A stretch of 64,000 nt of DNA from Pseudonocardia sp. MH-G8. Its GTDB lineage: Bacteria; Actinomycetota; Actinomycetes; Mycobacteriales; Pseudonocardiaceae. The stretch covers positions 1-64,000 of the forward strand of contig NZ_NKYF01000023.1 in the NCBI RefSeq assembly GCF_002262885.1. The letters are read 5' to 3'. This document shows positions 24,675 to 32,772 of this stretch, in pieces (the stretch's first letter is position 1; every line of letters starts with the position of its first letter). Made by a program: the position numbers and the translations under genes. The notes beneath the pieces are model-generated. The model had not been told where the DNA came from and did not search any database. It saw only the letters and a program-made list of their open reading frames with translations.

Positions 24675-25589
24675 TCAGCTCCGCTCCGCCTGCCGGCCCT
24701 CCACGCGCTCGGCGAGGGCACGCACCTCGTCCGCCACCCGCGGCCACAGCTCCCGGGGCAGGTCGTGGCCGACGCCGGGGAAAATCACGAGCCGCGCGCC
24801 GCGGACGGCCGCAGCCGTCGCGCGGGCCGCGCTCGGGCGCACCACCTGGTCGGCGTCCCCGTGCAGGACGACCACCGGCACGCGCAGCGCCGCCAGCCGG
24901 GCGCCGCTCCACGGCGCACCCGTCTGCCGGCCCTGCGCCGTGGCGTCCCGCACCCCGCTGCGCACCCCTGCGGCCCGCTCCCGATCGACGACGCCACGCG
25001 CCGCGTCCTCGTCGAAGGGGTAGGCCGGGGAGGCCACCGCCCGGGCCAGCGCCAGACCCGCGGCCAGATCACCCTCGGGTCCTTCCGGGAAGCGCAGCCG
25101 CGACATGCGCGCCACGAAGCCCAGCCGGACGTAGCGCAGGACCTGCAGCGGGCCGGCGTCGCTCGGCACCGCCCCCGACACCGCGACGCCCCGCACCCGG
25201 TCGGGGTGGCGCAGCGCGATGCGTTGCACCAGGGCGCCACCCATGGAGTGGCCGAACAGGTATGCGGAGCTCCACCCGAGGGCGTCGAGCACCGCGACGG
25301 CGTCGTCGGCCATGTCCTCGGCCGTGTAGGCCACGCGCCGGCCGCGCAGCAGGGTCACGAGCGGGTGACCCGCGACGTGGGCGTCGAAGCGGGTGGACTC
25401 CCCCGCGTCGCGCTGGTCGTAGGCCACGACGTGGAACCCGCGCTCGACGAGTTCGGCGACCATCCCGGGCTGCCACCAGAACCGTGAGACCCCGAGGCCC
25501 ATCACCAGCAGCAACGGGCGCCCGCCTGCGCCTCCCAGGTCCTCGAACGCGATCGACACCTCACCGTTGCGCACGTACCGGGTCCCCAT
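24675..25589 (-). CDS. Alpha/beta hydrolase
   Basis: A 304-residue alpha/beta-fold hydrolase. The oxyanion region is LLLVMGLGVSRFWW, the nucleophile elbow is LFGHSMGGALVQ, the acid is in VVVLHGDADQVVRP and the histidine in FPGVGHDLPREL, so the catalytic triad is complete. The ATG start at 25589 has a strong AAGGAGG 4 nt upstream. Palindromic operator-like sites lie immediately upstream (25599-25653). The substrate is unknown. Confidence 0.87.
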   Translation of the reverse strand: MGTRYVRNGEVSIAFEDLGGAGGRPLLLVMGLGVSRFWWQPGMVAELVERGFHVVAYDQRDAGESTRFDAHVAGHPLVTLLRGRRVAYTAEDMADDAVAVLDALGWSSAYLFGHSMGGALVQRIALRHPDRVRGVAVSGAVPSDAGPLQVLRYVRLGFVARMSRLRFPEGPEGDLAAGLALARAVASPAYPFDEDAARGVVDRERAAGVRSGVRDATAQGRQTGAPWSGARLAALRVPVVVLHGDADQVVRPSAARATAAAVRGARLVIFPGVGHDLPRELWPRVADEVRALAERVEGRQAERS

Positions 25590-25598
25590 GACGCCTCC

Positions 25599-25653
25599 TT
25601 TGCGAACAGCGTTTGCAAAGTCAGCATATGCGTATGCGGCCAGCGTTCGCAAA
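25599..25653. promoter_or_regulatory. Palindromic operator and repeated half-site upstream of the hydrolase
   Basis: A 21-bp near-palindrome TTTGC-GAACAGCGTTT-GCAAA spans 25599-25619, right against the ribosome binding site. Its right arm, CAGCGTTTGCAAA, recurs at 25641-25653 with one change. The stretch is much poorer in GC than its surroundings. The form resembles a TetR-type operator, yet no TetR gene is adjacent. Confidence 0.5.
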
Positions 25654-25658
25654 CCCGG

Positions 25659-26927
25659 TCAGCGCGGGGTGGCCCCTCGGCGGGGCGGGACGCCCACCAT
25701 GTCGTCGGCGCGGGCGGCGGGCAGGAAGATCGTGAACACCGGCGGGCGCGCCCGGGACAGCTCCAGCCGCCCGCCGTCGGCCTCGACCAGCGCGCGGGCG
25801 AGTGCGAGCCCGATGCCGGTGGACGCGCCGACCGACACCCCGCGGTCGAACACGTGCGGCACGAGCTCCTCCGGCACCCCGGCTCCCGCGTCCGCGACCT
25901 CGATCAGGAGGCTGCCCTCGGCGGCCCGGGCGCTGAGCGTGACGGTGCCGGCACCGTGCTGGATGGCGTTGTCGACCAAGGCGCCGACGGCTTCGCGGAT
26001 GCGGGCCGGCGTGACCCGGGCCAGCAGCCCCTCCGGCACCCGCACCTTCAGCGACCGGCCTGCGGCGCGCAGGGTGGGCCGCCACTCGTCGGCCGCCGCG
26101 GTGAGCCCCTCGCGCAGGTCCTGCAGCTCGGCACCGGCGGCCCGCGCCGCACGCGCGGCCTCCAGCAGCTCGTCGAGCACCTCGCCGAGCCGCTCGGCCT
26201 GCTCCAGGGCGGCGAGCGCCTCCGAACGCGCCGTCGGATCGGGGTGCGCGGCGAGCTCGTCGAGCCGCAGCTGCAGCGCCGTGAGCCGGCTGCGGAGCTG
26301 GTGGGAGACGTCACCCACGAGCGCGCGCTCCCGCTGCAGCAGGTCGGCGAGTGCGATGGCGGAGGTGTCGAGGACGTCCGACACCCGGTCCAGCTCGGGG
26401 ATCCCGTGCCGGTCGGGCACGGCGCGGAAGTCGCCGGCACCGAGCCGGGCGGCACGGTCGGCCACACCGCGCAGCGGCTCCGCCAACCGCCGTGCGGTGA
26501 CCGTGGCCACCACGGCGCCCGTGCCGACCGACAGCACCACGAGCAGCAGCACGACCAGCGTGACCTGCACCTGCTCCGTGCGCATCAGCGACAGCGGCTC
26601 CTGGAGCGTCAGCACGTCGCCCGGGCCGAACGGCAGCGACTCCGACACCGGGTCGGCGCCGACCTCCGCCCCGATCACCTGCTCCCGCTCCCCGGCCCGC
26701 TGCAGGAGCAGCCGCCCGCCGACCGGTACGGCGAGCTCGATCGACGCGCGGTCGATCTGCGCTCCCGGCGTGTCCAGCCGCGCGGCCACCTGCTCCAGGC
26801 GCGACAGGAGGTCGGCGCGGTGGATGTCCTCGACGAGCTGCCAGGTGGTGATCCCGAGCGGCCCGCCCAGCACGAGCGCCGTGATCGCGACCACGAGCAA
26901 CGTGGACTGCAGGATCCGTCGGCGCAC
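25659..26927 (-). CDS. Sensor histidine kinase
   Basis: A 422-residue sensor kinase. Two transmembrane helices (near residues 8-28 and 122-145) flank an extracellular sensor region of about 95 residues. A HAMP segment (ARRLAEPLRGVADRAARLG) comes next, then the phosphoacceptor box RALVGDVSHQLRSRLTALQL with its His. The ATPase domain has the N box ALVDNAIQHGAG, DAGAGVPEEL and GIGLALARALVEADGG. It is the second gene of a regulator-kinase operon, 15 bp after the regulator. Confidence 0.92.
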   Translation of the reverse strand: MRRRILQSTLLVVAITALVLGGPLGITTWQLVEDIHRADLLSRLEQVAARLDTPGAQIDRASIELAVPVGGRLLLQRAGEREQVIGAEVGADPVSESLPFGPGDVLTLQEPLSLMRTEQVQVTLVVLLLVVLSVGTGAVVATVTARRLAEPLRGVADRAARLGAGDFRAVPDRHGIPELDRVSDVLDTSAIALADLLQRERALVGDVSHQLRSRLTALQLRLDELAAHPDPTARSEALAALEQAERLGEVLDELLEAARAARAAGAELQDLREGLTAAADEWRPTLRAAGRSLKVRVPEGLLARVTPARIREAVGALVDNAIQHGAGTVTLSARAAEGSLLIEVADAGAGVPEELVPHVFDRGVSVGASTGIGLALARALVEADGGRLELSRARPPVFTIFLPAARADDMVGVPPRRGATPR

Positions 26928-26942
26928 CGCTCCCGGCCTCCG

Positions 26943-27599
26943 TCAGTCGTGGTTGAAGCGGAAGCCGACGCCGCGCACCGTCGCGATGCGGCGCTCGCCA
27001 CCGATCTTGCGACGCAACCAGGACATGTGCATGTCCAGTGTCTTGGACGTCTTCATCTCCGGGTCGTTCCACACCTCGCGCAGGATCTCCTCGCGCGTGA
27101 CGACCTGGCCCGCGCGCAGCAGCAGCACGCGCAGCAGCTCGAACTCCTTGTTGGCCAGCCCCACCTCGGTGCCGTCCACCAGCACCCGGCGCCCGGACAG
27201 CTCCATCCGCACCCCGCCGACCTCGACGGCTTCGGGCGTGAGCCGGCGCAGGAGGGCCCGCACCCGCGCGAGCAGCTCCGCCAGCCGGAACGGCTTGCCG
27301 ACGTAGTCGTCCGCGCCCGCGTCCAGGCCGACGACGAAGTCGACCTCGTCCGTGCGGGCGGTGAGCATCAGGACCGGCAGGTCCGGGTCGCCGAGCCGCA
27401 CGCGGCGGCAGACCTCGAGCCCGTCCATCCCGGGCAGGCCGAGATCGAGCACCAGCAGGTCGACCTGGCCGCGCCGGACGCGCTCGAGGGCCGCGGCGCC
27501 GTCGGTGGCGACGTCGACGGCGTAGCCCTCGCGCTGCAACGCGCGCGACAGCGGTTCGGCGATCGCGGCGTCGTCCTCGGCGAGCAGGACGGTGGTCAC
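26943..27599 (-). CDS. OmpR/PhoB-family response regulator
   Basis: A 218-residue two-component response regulator. The receiver domain carries the acid pair AEDD at the start, phosphoacceptor Asp in LLVLDLGLPGMDG, and the KPF lysine. The winged-helix domain ends with WLRRKIGGERRIATVRGVGF. GTG at 27599 lies 6 nt after a minus-strand TAGACT box (complement of 27606-27611), so its transcript is probably leaderless. The target genes are not evident; the neighbouring hydrolase and hisN-like gene are possible. Confidence 0.93.
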   Translation of the reverse strand: MTTVLLAEDDAAIAEPLSRALQREGYAVDVATDGAAALERVRRGQVDLLVLDLGLPGMDGLEVCRRVRLGDPDLPVLMLTARTDEVDFVVGLDAGADDYVGKPFRLAELLARVRALLRRLTPEAVEVGGVRMELSGRRVLVDGTEVGLANKEFELLRVLLLRAGQVVTREEILREVWNDPEMKTSKTLDMHMSWLRRKIGGERRIATVRGVGFRFNHD

Positions 27600-27605
27600 C
27601 GGACA

Positions 27606-27615
27606 AGTCTAGTCG
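27606..27615. promoter_or_regulatory. Overlapping divergent -10 boxes
   Basis: Only 21 bp separate two divergent start codons. TAGACT (minus, 27606-27611) serves the response regulator and TAGTCG (plus, 27610-27615) could serve the hisN-like gene. A GTCACC/GGTGAC inverted repeat surrounds them. The two promoters would be physically exclusive. Confidence 0.4.
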
Positions 27616-27620
27616 CGGGG

Positions 27621-28412
27621 GTGACAGGCTCTGTGATCGTGGACCCCGACCTGGAGCTCGCCCTGCGCATGGCCGACGCGGCCGACACGATCACCCTCGC
27701 CCGCTTCCGGGCCGCCGACCTGCGGGTGAGCCGCAAGCCGGACCGCACGCCCGTCACCGACGCGGACACGGCCGCCGAGGACGCGCTGCGCGAGCTGATC
27801 GCCGCGGAGCGCCCGGCCGACGCCGTACTCGGCGAGGAGCGCGGCGGCGCCGTCACCGACGCGGAGCGCGGCTGGGTGATCGACCCGATCGACGGCACCA
27901 AGAACTTCTCCCGCGGCGTCCCGGTCTGGGCCACCCTGATCGCGCTGGCCGTGGACGGCGAACCGGTCGTGGGCGTGGCGAGCGCGCCCGCGCTGGGCCG
28001 GCGCTGGTGGGCCGCGCGCGGCGAGGGCGCGTGGACCTCCGATGCGCAGGGCACGCGGCGGATCGCCGTCTCCGGCGTGAGCGAGCTCGCCGACGCCTAC
28101 CTGTCCACCACCGACGTCAAGACCTTCGCCGAGCTCGGCCGTCGCGAGGACTACCTGCGGCTGGTCGACGCCTGCTGGGAGACGCGCGCCTTCGGTGACT
28201 TCTGGCAGTACTGCCTGGTGGCCGAGGGCGTGCTCGACCTCGCCGTGGACGCCGCCGCGAACCCGTGGGACCTCGCCGCCCTCGTCCCCCTGCTCACCGA
28301 GGCCGGCGGCGCGCTCACCGACCTCTCCGGCGCGGCGACGTTCACCGGCGGGGACGGGCTCGCCTCCAACGGCCTGGTCCACAAGGCCGCGCTGGCGATG
28401 GTGGGGCGGTGA
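27621..28412 (+). CDS. hisN: Inositol-phosphatase-family histidinol-phosphatase
   Basis: A 263-residue member of the inositol monophosphatase family, most like the actinobacterial histidinol-phosphate phosphatase HisN. The magnesium site is intact: KPDRTPVTDADTAAED, LGEERGG, WVIDPIDGTKNF and ANPWDLAAL. It would remove phosphate from L-histidinol phosphate, although inositol- or sugar-phosphates cannot be excluded. GTG at 27621 is a probable leaderless start; GTGs at 27633 and 27639 are alternatives that fit the family equally well. The stop overlaps the next gene (GTGA). Confidence 0.8.
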   Translation: MTGSVIVDPDLELALRMADAADTITLARFRAADLRVSRKPDRTPVTDADTAAEDALRELIAAERPADAVLGEERGGAVTDAERGWVIDPIDGTKNFSRGVPVWATLIALAVDGEPVVGVASAPALGRRWWAARGEGAWTSDAQGTRRIAVSGVSELADAYLSTTDVKTFAELGRREDYLRLVDACWETRAFGDFWQYCLVAEGVLDLAVDAAANPWDLAALVPLLTEAGGALTDLSGAATFTGGDGLASNGLVHKAALAMVGR

Positions 28413-28864
28413 GCGACATGACCCCGGAACTCGCCTTCGAGGACCTCACCGTCGGCCGTGTCTTCGACCTCGGCACCACCGTCGTCGACCGCGACGAGAT
28501 GCTCGCCTTCGCCCGCCGCTTCGACCCCCAGCCCTTCCACGTCGACGAGGAGGCCGGCAAGGCCTCGATCTTCGGCGCGCTCGCCGCGTCGGGATGGTTC
28601 ACCGCGAGCCTGTGGATGCGCGCCTACGCCGACGGCGTGCTGGCGCGGGCCACGTCGCTCGGCTCCCCCGGCGGCGACGAGATCGCGTGGCCCGCTCCCG
28701 TGTTCGCAGACGACGAACTGGCCGCCTCGATGGAGGTGCTCGAGGCGCGCCGTTCGCGCAGCCGCCCGGGCCTGGGCCTGGTGCGGCTGCGCGGCCGGCT
28801 GCACCGCGCCGACGTGGAGGTCTACCGCGCGAGCTTCACCGGCATGTTCGGCGCGCGCGGCTGA
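28409..28864 (+). CDS. MaoC-like (R)-hydratase/acyl dehydratase
   Basis: A 151-residue hot-dog-fold protein of the MaoC family. The hydratase motif is FARRFDPQPFHVDEEAGKAS, with Asp and His as the catalytic pair, then IFGALAASGWFTASLWMR. Such enzymes hydrate enoyl-CoAs or act in side pathways. Its GTG overlaps the stop of the hisN-like gene by 4 bp, so they form one operon. Confidence 0.88.
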   Translation: MSDMTPELAFEDLTVGRVFDLGTTVVDRDEMLAFARRFDPQPFHVDEEAGKASIFGALAASGWFTASLWMRAYADGVLARATSLGSPGGDEIAWPAPVFADDELAASMEVLEARRSRSRPGLGLVRLRGRLHRADVEVYRASFTGMFGARG

Positions 28865-28867
28865 GGG

Positions 28868-30031
28868 TCAGGCGCCGCGCTCCTTCTCGTACTTCTCGGT
28901 CATGTGCGCGACGGCCGCCAGCTGCTGCTCCGCGTGGCCGGAGCGGGTCTGCGTGGCCCGCGCCTTCGCGTCGAGCGTGGGCTGCGCGTGCCCCTGGAAG
29001 CGCGGCATGACGTGCTGCGCGATCAGCTCGTAGGACCGGCGTGTGGCCTGCGGGTCGGCCCACTCGTGGGCGAGCAGCAGCATGGCGCCGAACCCGCCGG
29101 ACTGGTCGACGAGGCGCTGCACCTGCGCGGCCGCGTCGTCCGGCGTGCCGATCGCGCCGATGCCCGCCTCGTTGATGAACTCGATCATCTCCCGGACGTC
29201 GCCGCCCTCCACGGCCATCTGCGGGAACGCGGCGACCTTCTGGAAGTAGCGGAACCACTGCTCGATGCCGTGCTCGACCTCCCGGTAGGCCTGCTCCCGG
29301 GTCTCCGCCACGTGCATCAGACCGACCAGCCGCCACGAGGCCCGGTCCACACCCCGCTGGTGCGCCACGGCCCGTTCCTGCACCACGTCCCAGTGGTGGG
29401 CCAGCGCGTCGAAACCCGCCTGGGTGAGCGTGGCGCCGATGGAGAGCAGGCCGACGCCGTGCCGGCCCGCGAGCCGGGGCCCGGTGGGCGAGGCCACCGC
29501 GGCGACCGCGACGTCGAACAGCGGGTCCGAGTAGGGGCGCAGGTGCAGGCGGGCGTCGATCAACCGGTGGGTGCGGGTGGTGGCCGTGACCGGCTCGTCG
29601 CCGCGCAGCAGCCGCATGACGATCTCGAGGTTCTCGTCGAGCAGCTCGCGGGTGTCGGTGGGGTTCAGCCCGATCATGGCCGAGTCGGTGGGCAGTGACC
29701 CTGGCCCGACCCCCAGCATCACCCGGCCCCTGGTCAGGTGGTCGAGCAGCACCATGCGCTCGGCCACCCAGAGCGGGTTGTGGTAGCTCAACGAGGTCAC
29801 GCCGGTGCCCAGGCGGATGCGTCGCGTGCGCTCCGCCGCGGCCGCGATGAAGATCTCGGGCGACGCGATGATCTCCGATCCCGCGGAGTGGTGCTCCCCG
29901 ATCCACGCTTCGTCGTACCCGAGCACGTCGAGGTGCTCGACGAGCTGCAGGTCGCGCTGCAGCGCCGAAGTCGGGTTCTCACCCGCCGGGTGGAAGGGAG
30001 CCAGGAAGATGCCGAACCTCAGACGCGTCAT
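28868..30031 (-). CDS. LLM-class flavin-dependent oxidoreductase
   Basis: A 387-residue luciferase-like monooxygenase. The TIM-barrel start is MTRLRFGIFLAPFHPAGE, with GYDEAWIGEHHSAGSEIIAS and the flavin-binding VMLGVGPGSLPTDSAM. The size and sequence favour the limonene-monooxygenase-like branch, which uses reduced FMN; the F420 genes in this window leave F420 use possible. ATG at 30031 has GGAG at 6-10 nt. Convergent with the MaoC gene. Confidence 0.87.
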   Translation of the reverse strand: MTRLRFGIFLAPFHPAGENPTSALQRDLQLVEHLDVLGYDEAWIGEHHSAGSEIIASPEIFIAAAAERTRRIRLGTGVTSLSYHNPLWVAERMVLLDHLTRGRVMLGVGPGSLPTDSAMIGLNPTDTRELLDENLEIVMRLLRGDEPVTATTRTHRLIDARLHLRPYSDPLFDVAVAAVASPTGPRLAGRHGVGLLSIGATLTQAGFDALAHHWDVVQERAVAHQRGVDRASWRLVGLMHVAETREQAYREVEHGIEQWFRYFQKVAAFPQMAVEGGDVREMIEFINEAGIGAIGTPDDAAAQVQRLVDQSGGFGAMLLLAHEWADPQATRRSYELIAQHVMPRFQGHAQPTLDAKARATQTRSGHAEQQLAAVAHMTEKYEKERGA

Positions 30032-30091
30032 GCGGAGCTCCAGTCGTCGTCGACGGGGAGCTTCGACAGTAAGCACGACCGGTGCTCCCGG

Positions 30092-30460
30092 TCACCCCTC
30101 CGTTCGGCTGGCACCGCCCCGGCGCGCGACCAGGGCGGCGATGTCGATCCGCATGGCGAACGGCTCCTGGACGACGAGCTCGCCCGCGACCGTCCGGCTC
30201 TCGACGTAACCGTCACCCGGAGCACCCGGCTCGTACACGGTGATCGTGGGCGCCGGCGGATCGAGGTCGACCACCCCCAGTAGTGCGGGATGCCGGCATC
30301 GGCGTACTCGAAGGGCTTCGGGTGCAGGCCGACGTTGCGGGAGCCGGGCGAGACGATTCCGACGACGAGCACCCCCTCCTGCAGCTCGTAGCGCGCCCGA
30401 GTTGTCCTCGGGCAGCGCGACGAACTCCTCGAGCGTCATCAGATCTCGGTGCAGCGGCAT
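30092..30460 (-). pseudogene. Decayed Uma2-family endonuclease
   Basis: The remains of a Uma2 (DUF820) PD-(D/E)xK nuclease gene. The start codes MPLHRDLMTLEEFVALPEDN, the middle is readable only in another frame (IVSPGSRNVGLHPKPFEYAD, then AGIPHYW), and the end returns to the first frame (PTITVYEPGAPGDGYVESR). Two compensating frameshifts and a deletion of roughly 65 residues between GVLVV and IVSPGSR explain this. Uma2 proteins are near 190 residues, this one spans 123 codons. It is similar to the remnant at 31520-31812. Confidence 0.8.
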
Positions 30461-30593
30461 GGCCGTCGCACGTCCTCCTGTCCGATCGCTGCAGGGGTGG
30501 TAGGTGCCTCCGACAGCCTGGCGCAACCGGGCGGGAGCGGCGAGTTCCACGCCCCGTACCGGCCCGGTCACCGAGCGGTGGTTCGATGGCCCG

Positions 30594-31064
30594 GTGAGTG
30601 GGAGGCAACGAACGCCGGTCAGCCGGCTCGTCCCCGGCCTGACCGGTCGAGGTGTGCTGCTCGCCAGCCCGGCCGACGTCGAGGCGGTGCGCACGAACCT
30701 GGCCGCCGACGGCGTCGCCCTGGCCGAGGTGGAGGGCGCAACCGACGCGATGCGCACGGCGCAGGCCGCGATCGCCCGGGCGCTGCGGCTACCCGAGAGC
30801 GGGGGTCGCAACCTCGACGCGCTGGTCGACGCGCTGCGCGACCTGGCCGTCTGGTGGCCCGAGGACGAGCGCGTGGTCCTGCTCTGGCACGACGCCGGCC
30901 GGTTGGTCGACGCCGACCTGCCGGGCTTCCTGATCCTGACCGAGATCCTGCGAACCGCCACATCCGAGCTCGGCCCCGGCGGCCGGATCGGCGACCGCCA
31001 GTTCGAGACTGTGGCCTTCGTGGAGCGTCACGGGGTGCGCACGATCGCGGAGGCCTCATCGTGA
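30594..31064 (+). CDS. Barstar-family ribonuclease inhibitor
   Basis: A 156-residue protein with a C-terminal barstar domain. ALAEVEGATDAMRTAQAAIA, then LPESGGRNLDALVDALRDLA and FLILTEILRTA match the alpha/beta barstar fold, whose acidic helix blocks guanyl-specific RNases. It overlaps by 4 bp (GTGA) the next gene, which codes a barnase-type RNase, so it is the likely immunity protein. The first 40 residues are extra. GTG at 30594 is the most likely start; no strong ribosome binding site is seen. Confidence 0.85.
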   Translation: MSGRQRTPVSRLVPGLTGRGVLLASPADVEAVRTNLAADGVALAEVEGATDAMRTAQAAIARALRLPESGGRNLDALVDALRDLAVWWPEDERVVLLWHDAGRLVDADLPGFLILTEILRTATSELGPGGRIGDRQFETVAFVERHGVRTIAEASS

Positions 31065-31498
31065 AGCGCGCCGTCCTGAACCGCGCGCGGACGGTCGTCG
31101 GGCTGCTGCTGGCCGGGCTCGTGCTGGCGGGCTGCCAGGCCGCACCGGCTCCCGCCGCCCCGGCGTCGACGGCATCCCCGGCAGCGACCCCCGCGTCCGC
31201 CGGCGCCATCCCGGCATGCGTCGAGGCGCTGCCCGCCGAGGCCGACGAGGTGGTCGCGGACATCGAGGCGGGTGGCCCCTACGAGTACCCGCGCAACGAC
31301 GGGGTGGAGTTCGAGAACCGCGAGGGCATCCTCCCCGACGAGGACCCTGGCTACTACCGCGAGTTCACCGTGGAGACGCCGGGGCTGGACCACCGCGGCG
31401 CCCGCCGGATCGTCACCGGCGGCCCGGACGAGCGCGCGCCCGAACACTGGTTCTACACCGGCGACCACTACGAGAGCTTCTGCGAGTTCGCGCCCTGA
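31061..31498 (+). CDS. Lipoprotein-type guanyl-specific ribonuclease (RNase Sa/N1 family)
   Basis: A 145-residue secreted RNase like RNase Sa of Streptomyces. The signal has a lipobox, LVLAG followed by C25, so the mature enzyme should be lipid-anchored, with a 25-residue Ala/Pro linker. The catalytic residues of RNase Sa are all kept: Glu88 in FENREGILP (Glu54), Arg116 in ARRIV (Arg69) and His136 in YTGDHYESF (His85). C53 and C141 match the disulfide. GGAGG lies 7 nt before GTG 31061, which overlaps the barstar stop. It forms a toxin-immunity pair with the barstar gene. Confidence 0.88.
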   Translation: MKRAVLNRARTVVGLLLAGLVLAGCQAAPAPAAPASTASPAATPASAGAIPACVEALPAEADEVVADIEAGGPYEYPRNDGVEFENREGILPDEDPGYYREFTVETPGLDHRGARRIVTGGPDERAPEHWFYTGDHYESFCEFAP

Positions 31499-31519
31499 TC
31501 CGCGCGGCGGGCGAGCCCG

Positions 31520-31812
31520 TCAGGAGCCGTCCCTGCGCACCACGATGTCGATCCGCATCCCGAACGGTTCCGGCACGACGAGCTCACCCGTGGCCGTCCG
31601 ACTCTCCTCGTAGCCGTCACCCGGGGCGCCGAGGCCGTAGACGGTGATCGAGGCGGCCGGCGGATCCACGAGCGCGCGCTGATGTCTCTCCTTGCTGGTT
31701 TCGGCGACACGACGAGCACGCCCTCCTGCAGCTCGTAGTGCGCCGAGTTGTCCTCGGGCAGGGCGTCCCACTCGTCGAGAGTCATCAGCTCCCGTGGGAA
31801 CGGCAACATCAT
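31520..31812 (-). pseudogene. Decayed Uma2-family endonuclease, second remnant
   Basis: A second Uma2 remnant, 293 bp long, not a multiple of three. The beginning codes ELMTLDEWDALPEDNSAHYE followed by LQEGVLVVSPKPARRDISA. The end is in another frame (VDPPAASITVYGLGAPGDGY, EPFGMRIDIVVRR). More of the middle is gone than in the remnant at 30092-30460, but the two ends of both remnants are alike, so they are duplicates of one ancestor. Confidence 0.8.
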
Positions 31813-31836
31813 TGGCCTCCGCCGACAAACCCGCGT

Positions 31837-32772
31837 TCACGCGCCGCCCAGCGCCCGCACCACCCGCGACGGCGACGGCCGCCCGAGCTGCTCGGCCATC
31901 CACACGCTCGTGCCCACCAGCGCATCGAGGTCCACGCCGTGCCCGATGCCCAGCCCGTCGAGCATCCAGACGAGGTCCTCGGTGGCGAGGTTGCCGGTGG
32001 CCGACTCGGCGTAGGGGCACCCACCCAGGCCGCCCGCACTCGCGTCCACCGTGGCGACACCGCGGCGCAGCGCCGCGAGGGTGTTGGCGAGCGCCTGGCC
32101 GTAGGTGTCGTGGAAGTGCACGGCGAGCTGCCGGACGGGCACGCCCGCCGCGACGCAGGCGTCCAGCACCGCCTCGACGTGCCCCGGGGTACCGGTGCCG
32201 ATCGTGTCGCCCAGCGAGAGCTGGTGGCAGCCCATCTCCACCAGCCGTCGCGCCACCGAGGCCACCTGCTCGGGTGCCACCGCCCCCTCCCACGGGTCGC
32301 CGAAGCACATGGACACGTAGCCGCGCACCCGCAAGCCCGCGTCGAGCGCGCGCTGCACCACGGGGGCGAACATGGCGAACTGCTCGTCGAGGGTGCGGTT
32401 GAGGTTGCGCTTCGCGAACGTCTCGGTGGCGCTGCCGAAGATCGCCACGTGCGAGACGCCGGCCTCCAGCGCGCGGTCGAGCCCGCGCTCGTTGGGCACC
32501 AGCACCGGGTAGTCGACGCCCTCGGCCCGCACGAGCCGGTTCAGCAGGTCGGCGGCGTCGGCGAGCTGGGGCACCCACTTCGGGTGCACGAAGCTCGTGG
32601 CCTCCAGCACGGTCAGCCCGGCGGCCGCGAGCCGCTGCAGGAACTCGGCCTTCACCTCCACCGGGACGACGGCGTCCTCGTTCTGCAGGCCGTCCCGCGC
32701 GCCGACCTCGTAGATCGTCACGCGCTCGGGCAGCCCGGGAGCGGGCACGGACATCGGCAGGTCTCGCGTCAC
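31837..32772 (-). CDS. mvaB: Hydroxymethylglutaryl-CoA lyase
   Basis: A 311-residue TIM-barrel lyase that splits HMG-CoA into acetoacetate and acetyl-CoA in leucine breakdown. Signatures are VTIYEVGARDGLQNEDAVV, ATSFVHPKWVPQLADA, the metal ligands in VHFHDTYGQAL, and ASAGGLGGCPYAESATGN with the catalytic Cys. GTG at 32772 is preferred: GGAGG lies 8 nt upstream and the codon overlaps the stop of the PH-domain gene by 4 bp. ATG at 32754 is an alternative without a ribosome binding site. Confidence 0.9.
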   Translation of the reverse strand: MTRDLPMSVPAPGLPERVTIYEVGARDGLQNEDAVVPVEVKAEFLQRLAAAGLTVLEATSFVHPKWVPQLADAADLLNRLVRAEGVDYPVLVPNERGLDRALEAGVSHVAIFGSATETFAKRNLNRTLDEQFAMFAPVVQRALDAGLRVRGYVSMCFGDPWEGAVAPEQVASVARRLVEMGCHQLSLGDTIGTGTPGHVEAVLDACVAAGVPVRQLAVHFHDTYGQALANTLAALRRGVATVDASAGGLGGCPYAESATGNLATEDLVWMLDGLGIGHGVDLDALVGTSVWMAEQLGRPSPSRVVRALGGA

